This document shows positions 33,040 through 45,572 of a DNA stretch of 60,000 nt, piece by piece. The stretch lies in contig NC_092673.1 of the NCBI RefSeq assembly GCF_964355755.1, forward strand, positions 14,453,001 through 14,513,000. Direction: 5' to 3'. The translations under genes and the position numbers were made by a program. Positions within the stretch are counted from its first letter, which is position 1. Each line of letters begins with the position of its first letter. The stretch is from Antedon mediterranea (lineage: Eukaryota; Echinodermata; Crinoidea; Comatulida; Antedonidae). Below the pieces are notes generated by a model. That model searched no databases, was not told the origin of the DNA, and saw only the letters and a program-made list of their open reading frames with translations.

Positions 33040-33765
33040 TCTCTCATAAATTCAATGGCAGGGTGTTCAAGCATCTTCAGGGATGATGATCGAGGAGATC
33101 AAAAGAAATCTGCTCTGTATCACTCAATTCCTGGAATTTACGGGAATGTAATGGTATGATTTGATCTTTGAAAATTTTTTGAAATAGGAAAGGTGCGTGT
33201 CCCAGTTATAAACTGGGACAAAGGTGTTTCCCTTCTCATCCCCAACTAGTTGAGGAACATTTATACCTTCGTTGTGGAAATTTATACTACATCAGAAATA
33301 TCGTTCAAACAGGAAACAGGTTCGTCTATATGAACAGGCCTAAACACCAGTCTGGTCCAAATTTTGTATGACCTACAGGTAAAAAGGATATGTTATTTTT
33401 GTTTTGTTCTGCACAGTTGTCTGCATGAAGGTGGACATGATTTTCTTCCAGGCCATAGTTATTAAAATTATGTACTGTAAATAAACCGATAAAGGAGTGA
33501 GTAGTGGTAAAGGGGCAACTCACTACTTCATCTGTCAATTTAAATAACTTGGCAGGGTAATCACTCTGCCGTGATACTAAATATATGGCATTTTGTGGGT
33601 TTTTAAAGTAAATAAGTCCGGGTTGAAAGAGGTTTGAAGGGTAGTGGACTTGCTGGGCAAATCATAACCATTATGAAAGATTCTTGGTGAGTGGGGTCTT
33701 TTTTCATAATTTAGTGTAACTGAGATTGTTGGCATGCTGCTCTATAAATGTCTGTCTCCTTCAGA
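33040..33765 (-). pseudogene. Integrase-like 'HADNCAEQNKNN' protein, unit 2
   Basis: More complete than in unit 1. After GLEENHVHLHADNCAEQNKN it continues FLPVGHTKFGPDWCLGLF, then a 'RR..F.R' strand (about 33,345-33,290), INVPQLVGDEKGNTFVPVYN, then WDTHLSYFKRFSKIKSYHYI, and finally LSDTEQISFDLLD. This order (GHTK-F-x-P-D-W-C-F/L-G-L, V-P-x-Y-x-W-x-T, I-K-x-Y-H) is the family's C-terminal half. Stops at several points make it dead. It is presumed to be a DDE-type recombinase because of the acidic residues in the HADN and PDW positions, which is inference. Confidence 0.65.
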
Positions 33766-33834
33766 TGTCTTGAATTCTCAGTTCTTAGGTTTGTCATGCT
33801 TGTGAAGGTTAATGAAAATAAAATTATTGATTAT

Positions 33835-34390
33835 ATTTATTTTAGGACTGAATTTATTTTGAAAGTGATGAAATTGTTGTTTTTATGGCTTGTCCAGCAA
33901 CAATTGTCGCCATAACCTTTGGAATGTTGATGGGGCGATTTGAAGTCCGGGAGCTGCTGCCCTGAAGGTTCTCCATACTGATGCCTTCGTCATTGAAGTC
34001 TCCAACAGTTTCACTTCTGCAGACTTTATTTCTGGTATTCGGCCTGGCTGCAAAATTTAACAGAAAACGAAAAAACAACTTTTTGAGGTTTTTCCCTTTC
34101 CTTCCACCTAGAATTAAATTCAGTTTCATCCGTGCTTCTCTTTCTTGCCTATCTAGCTCAAATTTCTGCTTTTCCAATTCTAACTGACCTTTTAATTTTA
34201 AATAATCGCTCACATTGTTGCCCCTATTCCCTTCATTTCCTTCTTCATCAGGCTTTGGTGGTGCTCTAAACTCTCTTTTTCAACTTTTTATGCTTTTCTA
34301 ATCATTCTCCTTTTCCATTTCAACCATAATTGACTATCTCTGTAAGTAAAACTTAGGATGCCCATGAGCTCCAGGAGGATCTTGAGGCAT
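33835..34390 (-). CDS. Coiled-coil exon, unit 2
   Basis: Translates to the same 119 residues as 16,082-16,441, with silent or nearly silent base changes only (for instance the C-to-T at about 34,030). The long identity argues for a recent unit duplication rather than two separate insertions. For the role, see the unit 1 copy. Confidence 0.45.
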
Positions 34391-34734
34391 TGTTCCGGTG
34401 GTCATCCCTGACCCTGAAAGAGAACCCTTTTAAATTAATTGCGAGTATATCACCAAGCCTCATTATTGTTTGCTGGTTGAACCAAAATTTCGGTATAATT
34501 CGCCCTATTCTCTCTCTCTCTCTCGATAACCTTGCACCGCGATAAAGTTTTTTTTTTTTTTTCTTCGCGACGAATCCTAAGCCTGCTAAGAGGAGGCTTA
34601 GAATCTTAGAATCACACCAATTACCGTACTGGAGAGAGAGTATCAAGAACTGCTAGCTCAATATATTTTTTCTAACTAAAACAATGAATAAAAAAAAAAA
34701 ATAATACATGTACATACTGTAACTCACCCAGATC

Positions 34735-35175
34735 TCCTTCCGATCATAACGAACTGCAATTATTAAAATCCAATTCATATTCTCCAATCATTTGATCAGT
34801 AAACCGAACAATTGTCACGGCTTTTCCATCTGGAATATCCTCTATGTTAACAAACGATGTCCTTAACTACAAAAGGTTTAGTTGAAATGTAAAGGTCTAA
34901 TTTTTAAGGCACAATAATATCTAAAATAAGTTAAAATAATTTGAAAAGGAAAACAACATTTAGTGGTTTCATCGACTTTAATATAACGACAAACGTTATC
35001 AATTGTTTTAAACTGCGATGTCTGTAGTTTTATCCATTAGAATGCCGAAGGCAATACTTTTCCTGATATCTCCAATTACTTTGTCAGAAATTACCTGCGT
35101 GATTGCAGTAAGAAATTCTTGTAGAGCCCTTTCTGATGTGTAGTGCACATTCCCTCCCTAAACGTAAGAAGTAAA
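34735..35175 (-). pseudogene. hAT-like transposase fragment, unit 2
   Basis: Same two exon remnants as in unit 1 (IRKSIAFGILMDKTTDIAV and FVNIEDIPDGKAVTIV), ending at the same stop, so the lesion predates the duplication. Confidence 0.5.
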
Positions 35176-35319
35176 ATTAATTTCTTGAAATACTAAAGCC
35201 TCTCTCGGTTTTATTTGCTTAATATTTTGAACAATGAGTTGAAGTTTTTATGACACTGTGTCTTTAAATTAATTATTGGAGCGGGGGAAAGCATTCACTT
35301 TCAGTCTTTTATCCTATTT

Positions 35320-35785
35320 AATAATACAAAAATATGTACCTCAATTAATCCGAAACTGTCTGAACCCTTCAACAAATTTTCTTATATATTGCTTGGGGCA
35401 TGTTGGCCAAACATTACGGCCATCAGCTTCTCACCAACAAGTGACAGTGTTGGTCCGTTTTGAATGAGGCATAGTCCTAAAAGTTCCAGTAGAAAAAACA
35501 ATTCACTTTCACACTTTGTACCAGGACTAAAATTCAGTAAATCATAAAAAATATGATTATGAATGCAGTAATTATCATAAATGCAAAGTATACACTTACC
35601 CATTACTAAACCCATACAGTAGTACAAATTTATGTTGTTGAAAACATCATTGATGATAAGCTCACCATTTTAATCATATACAGCCCGCTAACATCGCAGA
35701 AATTCCCTTCTAGGGCCTCCGAGATCAACTGCCTGTTCACCCAAGAACTCCAACTCTAAATGAACAGTAAAGTTAGGAGTTAGGA
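35320..35785 (-). pseudogene. HECT-like fragment, unit 2
   Basis: Nearly identical to 17,540-17,995, including the GGPRREF motif, the ATGG|GTAAGT donor and the frame loss after FGQHAP. Confidence 0.55.
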
Positions 35786-35799
35786 GTTATTCTCTCTAA

Positions 35800-38110
35800 C
35801 TTTCAAGCTTTCGTTAGCTTGATCGGCAAGACCCACCAGAAAGTGAAGGCCGCAAAACAATGATTTTGTTTAGCCAGTTTAACCTGTTCCCGTTTGTTTG
35901 ACTTATCTCACCCAATAATGACATTGGGCAACACCCCTTCCCCTATGCTCCTATTAAACTTATGCTGTGTTGAGCACCTATCACTTACCACATTCTTAAC
36001 ACAAGCAACTATCCTCTCCACGCCTTATCTGCCATTATCCATCTGTGCTCACCAACTTATCCAAAATATCTTTCAGCACATCCACAGCCGATTCAGCTAA
36101 CGAAGGCTGTTTCCTTTACCCCAAAGTAGTGCTTTGTTGTTAAGATTTACATCATAAGCAAGGTAATGATGTCCAAATTTTGTTGTCATCACTGCACAAA
36201 GTGGTGTTAGAACTACCACCATCAACCAACAGTTCATCTATAATATGTAAATGAGCAAGAGCTCCGGCTTCAAGAAACATCACTTGCAAACAATTTTTTG
36301 GCAAGCGAGTAGCCTTCATCCCTTCCATTTTTTAAGGACCATTCGCACATTTGCTTCCACATTACGGATGCCTATACCTAGTTTAAGGAGATCTACATAA
36401 TATACATCCCTTACATTATTTGTGTATTTACCCTCCTGAAAAGTTTCTAAGTTATGGTCAACTGTGACCCTATTTAAACTTTCCTCTAACTCTAATCTGG
36501 TGTTCTCTAGAACACTTATGTTAGCATTTAATTATTTTAAGTCCCTGTCATGATACTACTGCCCAACACAAACACAAACTAGTAATTTAATAGTCCAACA
36601 AATACAGTTCGTTACAAACGGATATATTATTGCACAATAACAGTCCATGTGACTCTGTCCGTGTACTTTGGCGCTCACAAGGATTTGTTCCACAGTGTTT
36701 CAGTGCTGCAATGATCACTAGAAGACTTTATCTTTGACATGCCTCTACACTACTTCTTTTACAAATAACTTTATACAGAGATCAGCTTCTCCTCTGACCA
36801 TGGTTGTTCTTTCTCCACTTGGGCTTATTTGAGTGCACAACTTTAATACCTGTAGCATAAGCTACCTTTTATTTACGTACTCTGAATAATGTGCCTTAGC
36901 TAAGGTGTACAGCAACATTCTTAGCCCACATCTATTCTATATGACCAGTACTGTGCAACTAAACCCATGGTATAACATTCTATCCTGCTAATTAGCATAA
37001 CAAGTGTTACCGTATGTGCAAGTGAGCATCCAATCGAGGTTGCCACTTGTTATATACATAAAGATAAAGAGTGTTCTGCACTAATTAACTTCTATTGTAT
37101 TGTAAAAAGAACGTAACTGAAAAACATAAATTTAACTTATCTCGTGACAGTCTCTTATCAAGGATATGGTTAGATTTTTTTCTTTACTTATTAGGTTGTG
37201 ACTGTAGTGATTTAATTTTAGTACACTGAAGGTTATACATCTTCTAATTTAGTTTGCTTATTTAATATTATGCTTGCATTTCAGAAAAGTCTAAGGAATA
37301 AGTTGCCTTTCTTTTTCAGGCAGTGTCCTTCCTATCTTCTTTAAGCCCTTCTTTGGGAATTTTTGAAGTTTAGATTATTATTAATCTCGCAATTTTCAGT
37401 GTACATTAATCTAATGTCTCCTAATTCTGTATACAACATACAGTATCTCTATCCTCATCATTTCCCACCCTTTCTTTAACAGCAGCAACTTTCTTACTCC
37501 ATGCTTCAACCTCTTCAAATAATTTTGCATTATCTTCCTTACCCAAAATCTCAGAAAGGTCATTACTGTCATTGTCGGGTGAGGGTTGCACAATCTCCTT
37601 CTTTCTCACAACAAAGACCTTAAAAACATGTACTCTCTTTCCTCTTCTCACCCGACAATGGAGCAAGGTCTTTCAATAATGATGTAACACAATGACACAT
37701 CATGCCATCGCTGTCAGAAAGTTGAAATTAATTTGAACATGTGAGTATACTTGTTACCACCTCGACCTCAACATTCCTCCTTTACTACCCTATACAAATC
37801 CAGGACCACCCCATTAGATAGGTTATCTACACTAACCCTAGGTGCTCCACCCTCCCCCTTTAATTACATTAATTATCAACTCTTTGGTAAGATTTAAATT
37901 ACTCAAGAGTCTTTATTAGGATAGAAACAATGAACTACTTCATGTTCCTTCACTAGATACTGATTTAAGAACTAGCCATTTAAAGTTACGGTATGCTGGC
38001 TTACCTAGCGATTGCACAAGAGATGTCTTTTCTTCTCTTTGAGGAGCTCTTTTCAATGCCTTGTTTAAATGAAAAAATAGTTCATTCATTTATTTCATCA
38101 AATGCCATAA
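35800..38110 (-). pseudogene. SDGT-family transposon protein, unit 2 (second copy)
   Basis: Matches 18,010-20,335 base for base over long stretches. It carries a copy-specific 15-bp in-frame loss in the coiled coil (about 37,540), which removes the EMEVY part of the repeat. It retains the shared A6 frameshift at about 36,330. Confidence 0.6.
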
Positions 38111-38304
38111 AAATAATACAGAGCATAAAATGAGGACCAACCTGGAAGTAAACTTGTCTCAGTTTGCCCTTTAACATGGTTACAAAAATAATAAGAACTA
38201 GTAAAAATAATGAAGCATCAGTAATATATAATACAATGAAGGGTTTAATATTTAAATAAAAGAAAATTCTTTCTTAAATTGAAGAAAATGTTTGATTATT
38301 TTTA

Positions 38305-41300
38305 TATTAATAGAAAGTTTGTTCCTTTGAGTGGGGCCTTAGCTGTTTTTGTGATGTGTTACATACAGTAGTGTATGTTTCAGTATATATGTAAATACTT
38401 CATGGTCAAGTTTAATAACTTCAGGAATTCTTATTGCCTCATCTTGGCAGTGTACCTGTCTTTTTTTAAATGGAAGGTCATTAAGCCTTTTCTTTTCCAT
38501 TGGTACTAGGTCTACATATTTACTGCAACGCCCGGAAATATCAACAAAAATAAATTACAAGCTATATTTAACTTATTCAACAAATTACCCGATGTACATG
38601 ATAATTCTTGATGGCAATACGACTTACATTGAGATAACTTTCTCTTTGTGGCTTGATATTCGGAATTGGTACCTTTCTTCCCGGGGTCTGTAAACAAAAA
38701 TATAGTAATCTAAAAGTTTGCACAATGTAGTATATGTATACAACTAACATAATAATAATAACGTTTTATTACCCGTTCTTAAACCGCTGCTAATACCAAA
38801 TGGTAGTTTTTTGCTCGACAACGGTTGGGTCTATTTGGGTGACAGGGATGCCACTTTCCTTAGGCACCTCAGTCCAAATATTCACAGATTTCTTCTAGTT
38901 TCTGCTTTAATTTTGAAAGAATATCCACTGGCAGTGGAAGGTATGTCATACTGTGGATCTTTCTAATTACTCCACGGATGCTCTCTGGTAGTGTCATATT
39001 TTTTTCACATGTTTTATAGGAAAAATCACTGTTTAGGCATATTGGTTCACACTCTTCCTCAATTACGGAAATGTCCTCCAAAATGTCCTGAAACCACATC
39101 CTCGTCAAGGGTGAATATCGGGTGATTCCTTTAATGAGCAGGAAGTATGAGTGAAATCATAACAATTCATCCACATGATTGCAAGTGGTCATGATTTCCA
39201 CGTTCTAGTGTGTAGGTTGACAATGATGATGAGAGGCTTGGCACTATAAATGAACCTGGTGCTGTCTCCTTTAGAGAAGGGCTAACTTCTGCCTGGTCGG
39301 TCAGCCGCTTTCTACAGTGGTCTAAAAATGGCCTTTGTCAATTATGGAGGAATTTTGGAAGAAGTTCGTGGTACTTTCGATATGCGGACGAGGCAATGAT
39401 ATTGCTTCTGACATATCTGATTGGTAAAAAGGTTACATAACTAAATAAAGCAAAAAATAAATGGGAATTATATTAACAAAGTAATAAGGCATAACGGTCA
39501 TTTCAAAGAATGATATACCTTCGCTGCATTTCTGGCAAATAATGTTTGATAACTGTCTTCAGCATACCAGTTAACGTACGGTCAGTATAAGTTCGTAGGT
39601 AATCATATTTTAATGTACGGTTTTGCCTTTCAACACCGTTGTTCGTGTTTACTTTCAAATTAAACCTGTTGACTCGATAACACCAAACCCACTTCTATAG
39701 CAGAAATTAAAATATAAACCGAAAACGTAAACATTGTACAAATGTAGTCAACCAGATAATAATGTAAAAATTATACAATGGGTAAAATATACTGCAGTTC
39801 AATTGTATACAATACTTTTCAAAAGGAAAACAAACAATATAGACACACACACACACACAAAACTGGAATAATTTTGAATTTTGTAATGTTTTTTATATCA
39901 CCGCATTAATTTGAATCTTAATTGATCTTACTAAATAAATTGTAAATGTTTGCAGATTGTACGGTTATAAATAAAGTTGATTACCTACCTTTGAGTGTTT
40001 TAACCATACATTCCTAAATGCTATATTCGACTTCCAATAGGTGCTAGACTGAAGCACTTATAATGCTACAGTCTCCAACCGTCCATCATTATCCTGATTT
40101 TCATTTATATTTAAATCTTAATTCAATTCTTGAAATTATGAAATGTAGGCTTAATTCCTACCTTGAAATGATTTTTTAATGGCTTTAATTTCACAGTTAT
40201 CCACTATAAAATTCCAGTCCTTGAATTTACTCAAAGCCCTTGCAATTGTTTCGTGGTCTTCGTGTATAGTGGCAAAAACGCAGACGACACAATAGTCCAA
40301 ATTTGTTTTTGCACACAATAAGAAAATCGGCACAGCGTGTCGAGTTGTTCTATATGTTGCGTCCAGAAGGCATACTTCCCCTTCGTAACATTTCAGAAGT
40401 TGCCCCTGAAACTTTGATTGGTAAATGAATAGAAAATCAGAATTGCCTGTCGTTGATGGTTCGAAATGGATGTTGTCATAAGTTTCATTTATATTCTGAA
40501 AGAGTGTACATTAAAAAAAGTAAAATTTTAGTTAATAGATGCAATGTTTGTTTTCTTGTTGATTGCTAATTATTAAAGTGTTAGATATATTCTTTATATT
40601 ATGTTATATTTCAATAATCGAATAAATATCTTTCGGGAGACAAACATTTTAAACAGAAATTAAAATCTTACCACGTTTCTCCCGAGTTGACGGTTTTCCG
40701 CTATGAGATTGTGGGCTCTTACAGCCATCCCCCGGGACTGCGTGGTCTTATAATATGCCTCTTGTGTTGATAACTTGTGGGCCATATGGTCAGCAACCAC
40801 AACTCTCTCCCTTTTGTCGCAGTGACCCCAGGACTGATGAAATTATTTAAAGAGAAGGTAATATGTATTGAGTTATTCTACACTTACAAATTGTGTCCCA
40901 CATAATTCCCAAAACAAAATATAACTGATGGTTTATCACTTGAAAATAATATTCGTCATCTGTTGTCATCTGTTTTAAAGTAATAAGTAACAATCACATA
41001 CTAGAGTGGCTGCTGCCTTTCTCAAATTGGTGGGATTGATGGGCCTGGTGCTATTTGTTACTTCCGCGGGTCATTTCCTGAGCGCAACGGATTGTCGCCA
41101 CTGTGCAGCTCAGGAAAAGCTGAATGAGTTGACCTGCAGTGCTTAAGGTATATTTCTGTCAAACGAGCCAGCTCTTCAGTTATAACTAAATTTGCTGCAC
41201 CAAATTTACTAGATGTTTTATGCTTTGCAATCTGCAAAATCACTTACTTATCATTATTAACATATAACATATAGACAACATAGCCAAATTGGTGGGTAAG

Positions 41301-42711
41301 GATGTTTTATAATTCACATTATATTCTTACTGTTCTATATAGCTTACTTCATCGACTTCATCATATTTCTGTAGCTGTTGATTTGTGTAATGACAGCCCA
41401 CTGAACAACTTACACTGTGTACAACAACCAAAACATGTAAACTTTTAATTCATATATTCAACAATACATTAAAAAATGTATATTGTACTCACTTTCATAA
41501 CTGACATGCCATGTGTGGCTGCTGTTCGTTTATAATATTGCTCCAATGTAGCATTTTCCAGAACACCAGTCCTACAACCATTGTTCATGGCCAGAAGTAG
41601 CATTGTGAATGCGGAGGAACCGCTTAGATGGGTTTTGCAGACTCTCCCCATTCTTTATCCTTTCTGAAAGTTTGATAAACAGTTTTTTTAATACCAACTA
41701 TATTTGGTTAAGGAACCATTTTTAGTAATAAATGTCTATTGAATCAAACTTATACTTAACTTAACATCAGTAGATTTGTATTATAAGTAATTCTATAAAA
41801 AATTAGTAATAACATACAATATGATAAATCTTATGATTATGAATACATTTTATGGATAAAGAATCATCCAAAAAAAAACATACCAACTATGCTTTTAATT
41901 GTTTTCTCAGATTTTCTGAGATAATGGGATTGTCCGTCCGCCGAAACTAGATCAGCTTAAAAGAAAATTAAAACATATTATTATTATTTCAATTTAAATG
42001 ATATGACTTTCAAACATTTGATAAAAAGAAAAAATTTTAATTCAGTAGATGTTATACCTTCATTTTTTTCATGTTTTTTTTCCTTCTTTTCAGAAATGCG
42101 CTTTCTGAGAGATTTGCTCAGGCCTTTGCAAGCATCTTTGGACTTTTACATTTCGGCAAGCGAAACAGATTTCGATTCATATAGAAATGTAGTCCAATAT
42201 CTTGACAAAGGAGCACAGGTAGTGCCTTAAAGTGGGGCCAGCCAGCTTCATTTGTAAATGGACAGCACTAAACAATTATTTTTAAAAAAATGAAAAGAAG
42301 AGTACAATATTAAAATATGTAATATCTTCATTATAGTAATTAAGATCGAGTGATTCATGGTAGCTTCACATGGTAGCAGGCCTAATAACACAATAAATAC
42401 AGATAACTTTTTATTTTAATGTTATTATGAAATTTAAATTGTTTGGCTTCTTCCTTTTTCTGTTAATATAATTGTAATAAAAAAAGGTTACATCTTTATT
42501 TTCTTTGGAGAATATCCCTTCTCCCCTGCTTCACTCCATATTCCCTCGATCTCCTTGATGACCTGTGCTGCATGCTTTGCAGGTATTATTAATGTCTCCA
42601 ACATGTAGGCCTTGAACCCGCTCATTGTTGTAGATGGCTCTATAGAAGTTATAAAGACTTTAATGACATTAAAAATAAGTCCATTCTTGGAAAACAAAGG
42701 ATCCGACCCAT
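38305..42711 (-). pseudogene. Tyrosine recombinase-MULE fusion gene, copy 2 (reference copy)
   Basis: Exons, minus strand: 42,711-42,492 (MSGFKAYMLETLIIPAKHAA, then EGIWSEAGEKGYSPKKIK); 42,245-42,058 (core-binding); 41,955-41,884; 41,663-41,493 (CRTGVLENATLEQYYKRTA, catalytic Arg); 41,231-41,002 (IAKHKTSSKFGAANLVITEE, TNLRKAAATL); 40,833-40,672 (ADHMAHKLS, QEAYYKTTQSRG); 40,495-40,162 (MULE, LLDATYRTT... VDNCE); about 40,098-39,989; 39,695-39,519 (VNTNNGVERQNRTLKYDYL); 39,425-39,110; 39,100-38,790; 38,690-38,640; 38,526-38,305. The junction between halves is LGRNV|GTAAGA ... CTTTCAG|AATATAAATG, phase 0 on both sides, in open frame. Lesions: frameshifts in the 42.2, 41.6 and 39.3 kb exons, and a lost acceptor AG at 38,527. 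Confidence 0.8.
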
Positions 42712-42844
42712 GACATAATTATTATCAACAATAATAATAATAATAAGTATTAAACACCAAACTATTCTAATTACATATACCCGAAGGTATCACACAAAAA
42801 GGCCATTATAGTTGAATTTAGTTGATAGTTTTTTTAATTGCTTC

Positions 42845-43690
42845 ACAAACACCTTCCATTTCTTGACCAATGTTATGCGAAATGTAGTTTTCAAAATCTT
42901 AACTATTTTATAGCAATATTATATGTCACTACAGAATGAGGTATAAAATATCTATTATTTTCCACATTTTTTTCAAGGTGATATTAGTTTATGGACAAAA
43001 ACTTGCCAGTTCATCAGTAGTAGGATTGATAATACCCAGATTGATTTCTTCCTCTACAGTTTCTTGTAGGTATAAATCAATATTACTAACATCTGGAGCT
43101 GTTGCATCATAATCGATCACAGGTTCATGTAACCAATGTTAATGTGTGCTCAGCAATTGCTTGAATTTGTACAAGTTCATCCTTCTTAAAACTAAAATTA
43201 CAACTAAAACAGGGAAATTTCAGAAAATAATTTATTTGTGCAGTGTTTGCAAAAAAAGTGGCCACATGGTGTCTGAACGCTATCAAGAGACAAAATTCTA
43301 CTGCAAATCAGGCATTCGTAAATTTGATCACATTCATTTAGGATTTTGAACTGCCGACTGATTGTGGCCAGCGGCAGAGGAACTGAAACAAAACTACCGC
43401 TTGTGCCTCTTTGAAAATTATGTTTCTTTCTTTGGTCTGGTCTTAGTTGATTTCTGTACAAGAAGCATGGTAAACATCTTCTTCATGTGGTTGATAATGA
43501 AATGGCGAAAGTCTTTATAAAACCTTGAATGGCAAGTTGAACAAAGTGCCTCTGGATTATTAGCATTTTCAATTGCAAACAAAGGTGGTATTTTCTTCAT
43601 ATTTGCAAAAGAGTACCTCTCATTTTTTTCTTAAATTTTTTTTCCTGTAATCAAAACATACAGATGACAATGCCTTCTCGTGAAACTCCA
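42845..43690 (-). pseudogene. RAG1-N-like zinc/RING gene (RING1), copy 2
   Basis: Minus strand from about 43,660: FANMKKIPPLFAIENANNPE, EALCSTCHSRFYKDFRHFII, a CLPC-type pair reached by a frameshift, QRGTSGSFVSVPLPLATIS, YECLICSRILSLDSVQTPCG, HFFCKHCTNKLF, then one frame over CFSCNFSFKKDELVQ, and the acidic tail. All RING ligands before the frameshift are intact (C-x2-C, C-G-H-x2-C-x2-C), unlike copy 1. Only one copy of the zinc segment is present. The gene lies directly upstream (5') of the recombinase exons and in the same direction. An exon-like piece ISHNIGQEMEGVCEAIKK sits between them (about 42,900-42,830). Whether they are one transcript cannot be told from sequence. Confidence 0.65.
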
Positions 43691-43859
43691 TCTGTGGGAA
43701 GATAGTATTTCACATTTGATACAGTAGCGAAATTCCAGTTGTAAACTAAATTATTATCTTATTCTAGGCCTAGGAAAATATGTATATTCAGTGAATATTA
43801 AAATTAATAAACTTTTTCTAAAATATTACCGTAACATAGGTTGAAACAGCTGTGTGATA

Positions 43860-44400
43860 TTATTTATTAGCTTTTGGTATTTATCCATTCCAATTTGGTT
43901 CATATGTATCCCATCAAGATGGATATAATTTACCAAACATGCCTTTGCCATTCTAAATTGTCATATTATCTGATTTAAATAAAACCTGTTCCAACAACTC
44001 ATTAAGTTTACTTACTTTTAGTTTAAATGTTTGTAACGGAACCTAGCCACTCCGCATCCCTCCTGTCATGCCAAGTGTACAGGAAGAATCACTATTTGAA
44101 TAGGCTCAATGCCATTAGTTTTAAGCCAGTTTATTAATTAGATCGTTAGACTATAGATTAACTGAACACAGTTCATATAGTTCCTAGATCAAGGAAATAG
44201 AATTTCAGGCTTCAAGTTACATATTTGTTTTAAATATTTATTACGATTTAAGTAAAGTCTTGAAATAGTTAAGCCACCTTCACCAATGCATTTCAGTGAA
44301 ATTGATTCCAAATGATCAGCTAATATTAACGAATAACTTTTTGGAAGGATGAAAACAGCACCTCAATGGCTTGTTTAGTCTCCCCATCTTCCCCAATCTT
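43860..44400 (-). pseudogene. Decayed SGNH-hydrolase-like sequence
   Basis: Fragments on the minus strand, in different frames but in the right order: HLESISLKCIGEGGLTISRL (oxyanion-type GG strand), LKPEILF, GIEPIQIVILPVH, then HLDGIHMNQIGMDKYQKL. The last is the D-x-x-H block of SGNH/GDSL esterases (D-G-I-H-x-N-x-x-G). SGNH modules occur in ORFs of several metazoan retroelements. Many stops. Host or transposon origin is undecided. Confidence 0.4.
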
Positions 44401-44442
44401 TCAACAGCTATAATAATATAAATAATAAATAAATAAATTCCA

Positions 44443-45499
44443 GGCAAGGATGACTATACAACTGAAGTCAAAATTGCACAATTAGCAGATGACACAGTTT
44501 TATTTCTAAAAAATGAAAACAGTATAAAGAATAGCATTTATAAAATCGTTGAATTTGGTCTTAAAGCTAAACAAAGAAAAAACCAATGCCATGTCGTTAG
44601 GGCGTTGGAAAAACAGAAAGAAGAACGAAAATTTGTTCAACATCACTTGGGTGTACAGTAGTTTTAAGATTCTAGGTATACATGTTGGCCATGACAAAGA
44701 AATATGTTTTACTAAAAACTGGTCTGAAAAAATTCAATCTTTTAAAAAAATGCTTGATACATGGCACAAAAGAAACCTCTCGATATTTGGCAAAGTTATG
44801 ATTTTAAAAACACTGGGTTTAGCAAAGTTAATCTACAACGCAAGTATTATAGATACCCCTGAATGCGTTTTAAATGAAGTCGATAAAATTGTATTCGATT
44901 TTATTTGGAATAATAAAACAGAAAAGATAAAAAGATTAACATTAATCAATGATTATAATAGTGGTGGAATAAATGCTCCAGACTTCAGATCTCAAGTCAA
45001 GGCACTACAAGTGTCATGGCTTAAAAGATTGTACAATGATGACACTTCAAAATGGAAGTGTTTACCTAAAATGTATTTTAACAAAATAGGTCCAAGAGAG
45101 GTTATTGAAAATATATCAAATGTAAAATATAAAGAAATGTTAAAGTATTTAGCTGAATTCAATCAATATTCTGTCAAAATGTCACTTTCCTATGAACAAA
45201 TTATAGAACAACCTATATGGGGCAACAACTTGATAACACACAATGGTTTCTCACTCCTTTATAGGAATTGGATTAGATCTGGTATAACAAAGATGAAACA
45301 TATTATAATTGATAACAGATTTATTAATACAATTAATGAATTACTATTTTTGTTAAATATCAAATCGAATTGGATTGCTGAATTGTCATGTCTACTAATA
45401 AAAGCAATACCACGAGAATGGAAAGATATAATTTATTCAAAAATTGATAATGTAAAAGTTAACGAAGTTATATCAATACAGTATAGAAAAATGTAAAGA
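44443..45499 (+). pseudogene. L1/Tx1-type LINE reverse transcriptase fragment
   Basis: Begins within the RT domain: KIAQLADDTVLFLKNENS contains the catalytic DD (motif C, here L-A-D-D-T). A single-base insertion near 44,566 shifts the frame, and LKLNKEKTNAMSLGRWKNRK then opens 310 codons without a stop to TAA at 45,494-45,496. SFKILGIHVGHDKEICFTKN, KKMLDTWHKRNLSIFGKVMI, VFDFIWNN and NSGGINAPDFRSQVKALQ are thumb/C-terminal features of L1 and Tx1 clade ORF2. The element is cut on the left at a (TAAA)n tract. On the right it ends inside the C-terminal domain, exactly where the tRNA repeat begins. Its openness suggests it is younger than the surrounding fossils. Confidence 0.8.
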
Positions 45500-45572
45500 A
45501 CCAACCAACCGTACCACGCCGAGAATGTTAAAGGGTCGTTATCTGATCGAGTTAAAGAACAATACCATGAAA

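Larger units (their letters stand above)
25009..42711. repeat. Large tandem unit, copy 2
   Basis: Same order as unit 1: B' with an inserted MITE (25,009-27,079), H (27,080-27,880), F' (28,470-29,400), C'' (29,440-30,650), D'' (30,650-32,100), E'' (32,170-35,160), A'' (35,163-35,780), F''/C''' (35,800-38,010), G'' (38,020-41,970), D''' (42,000-42,711). The presence of H and F' here shows that unit 1 lost them by a deletion at 10,577. Confidence 0.85.
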
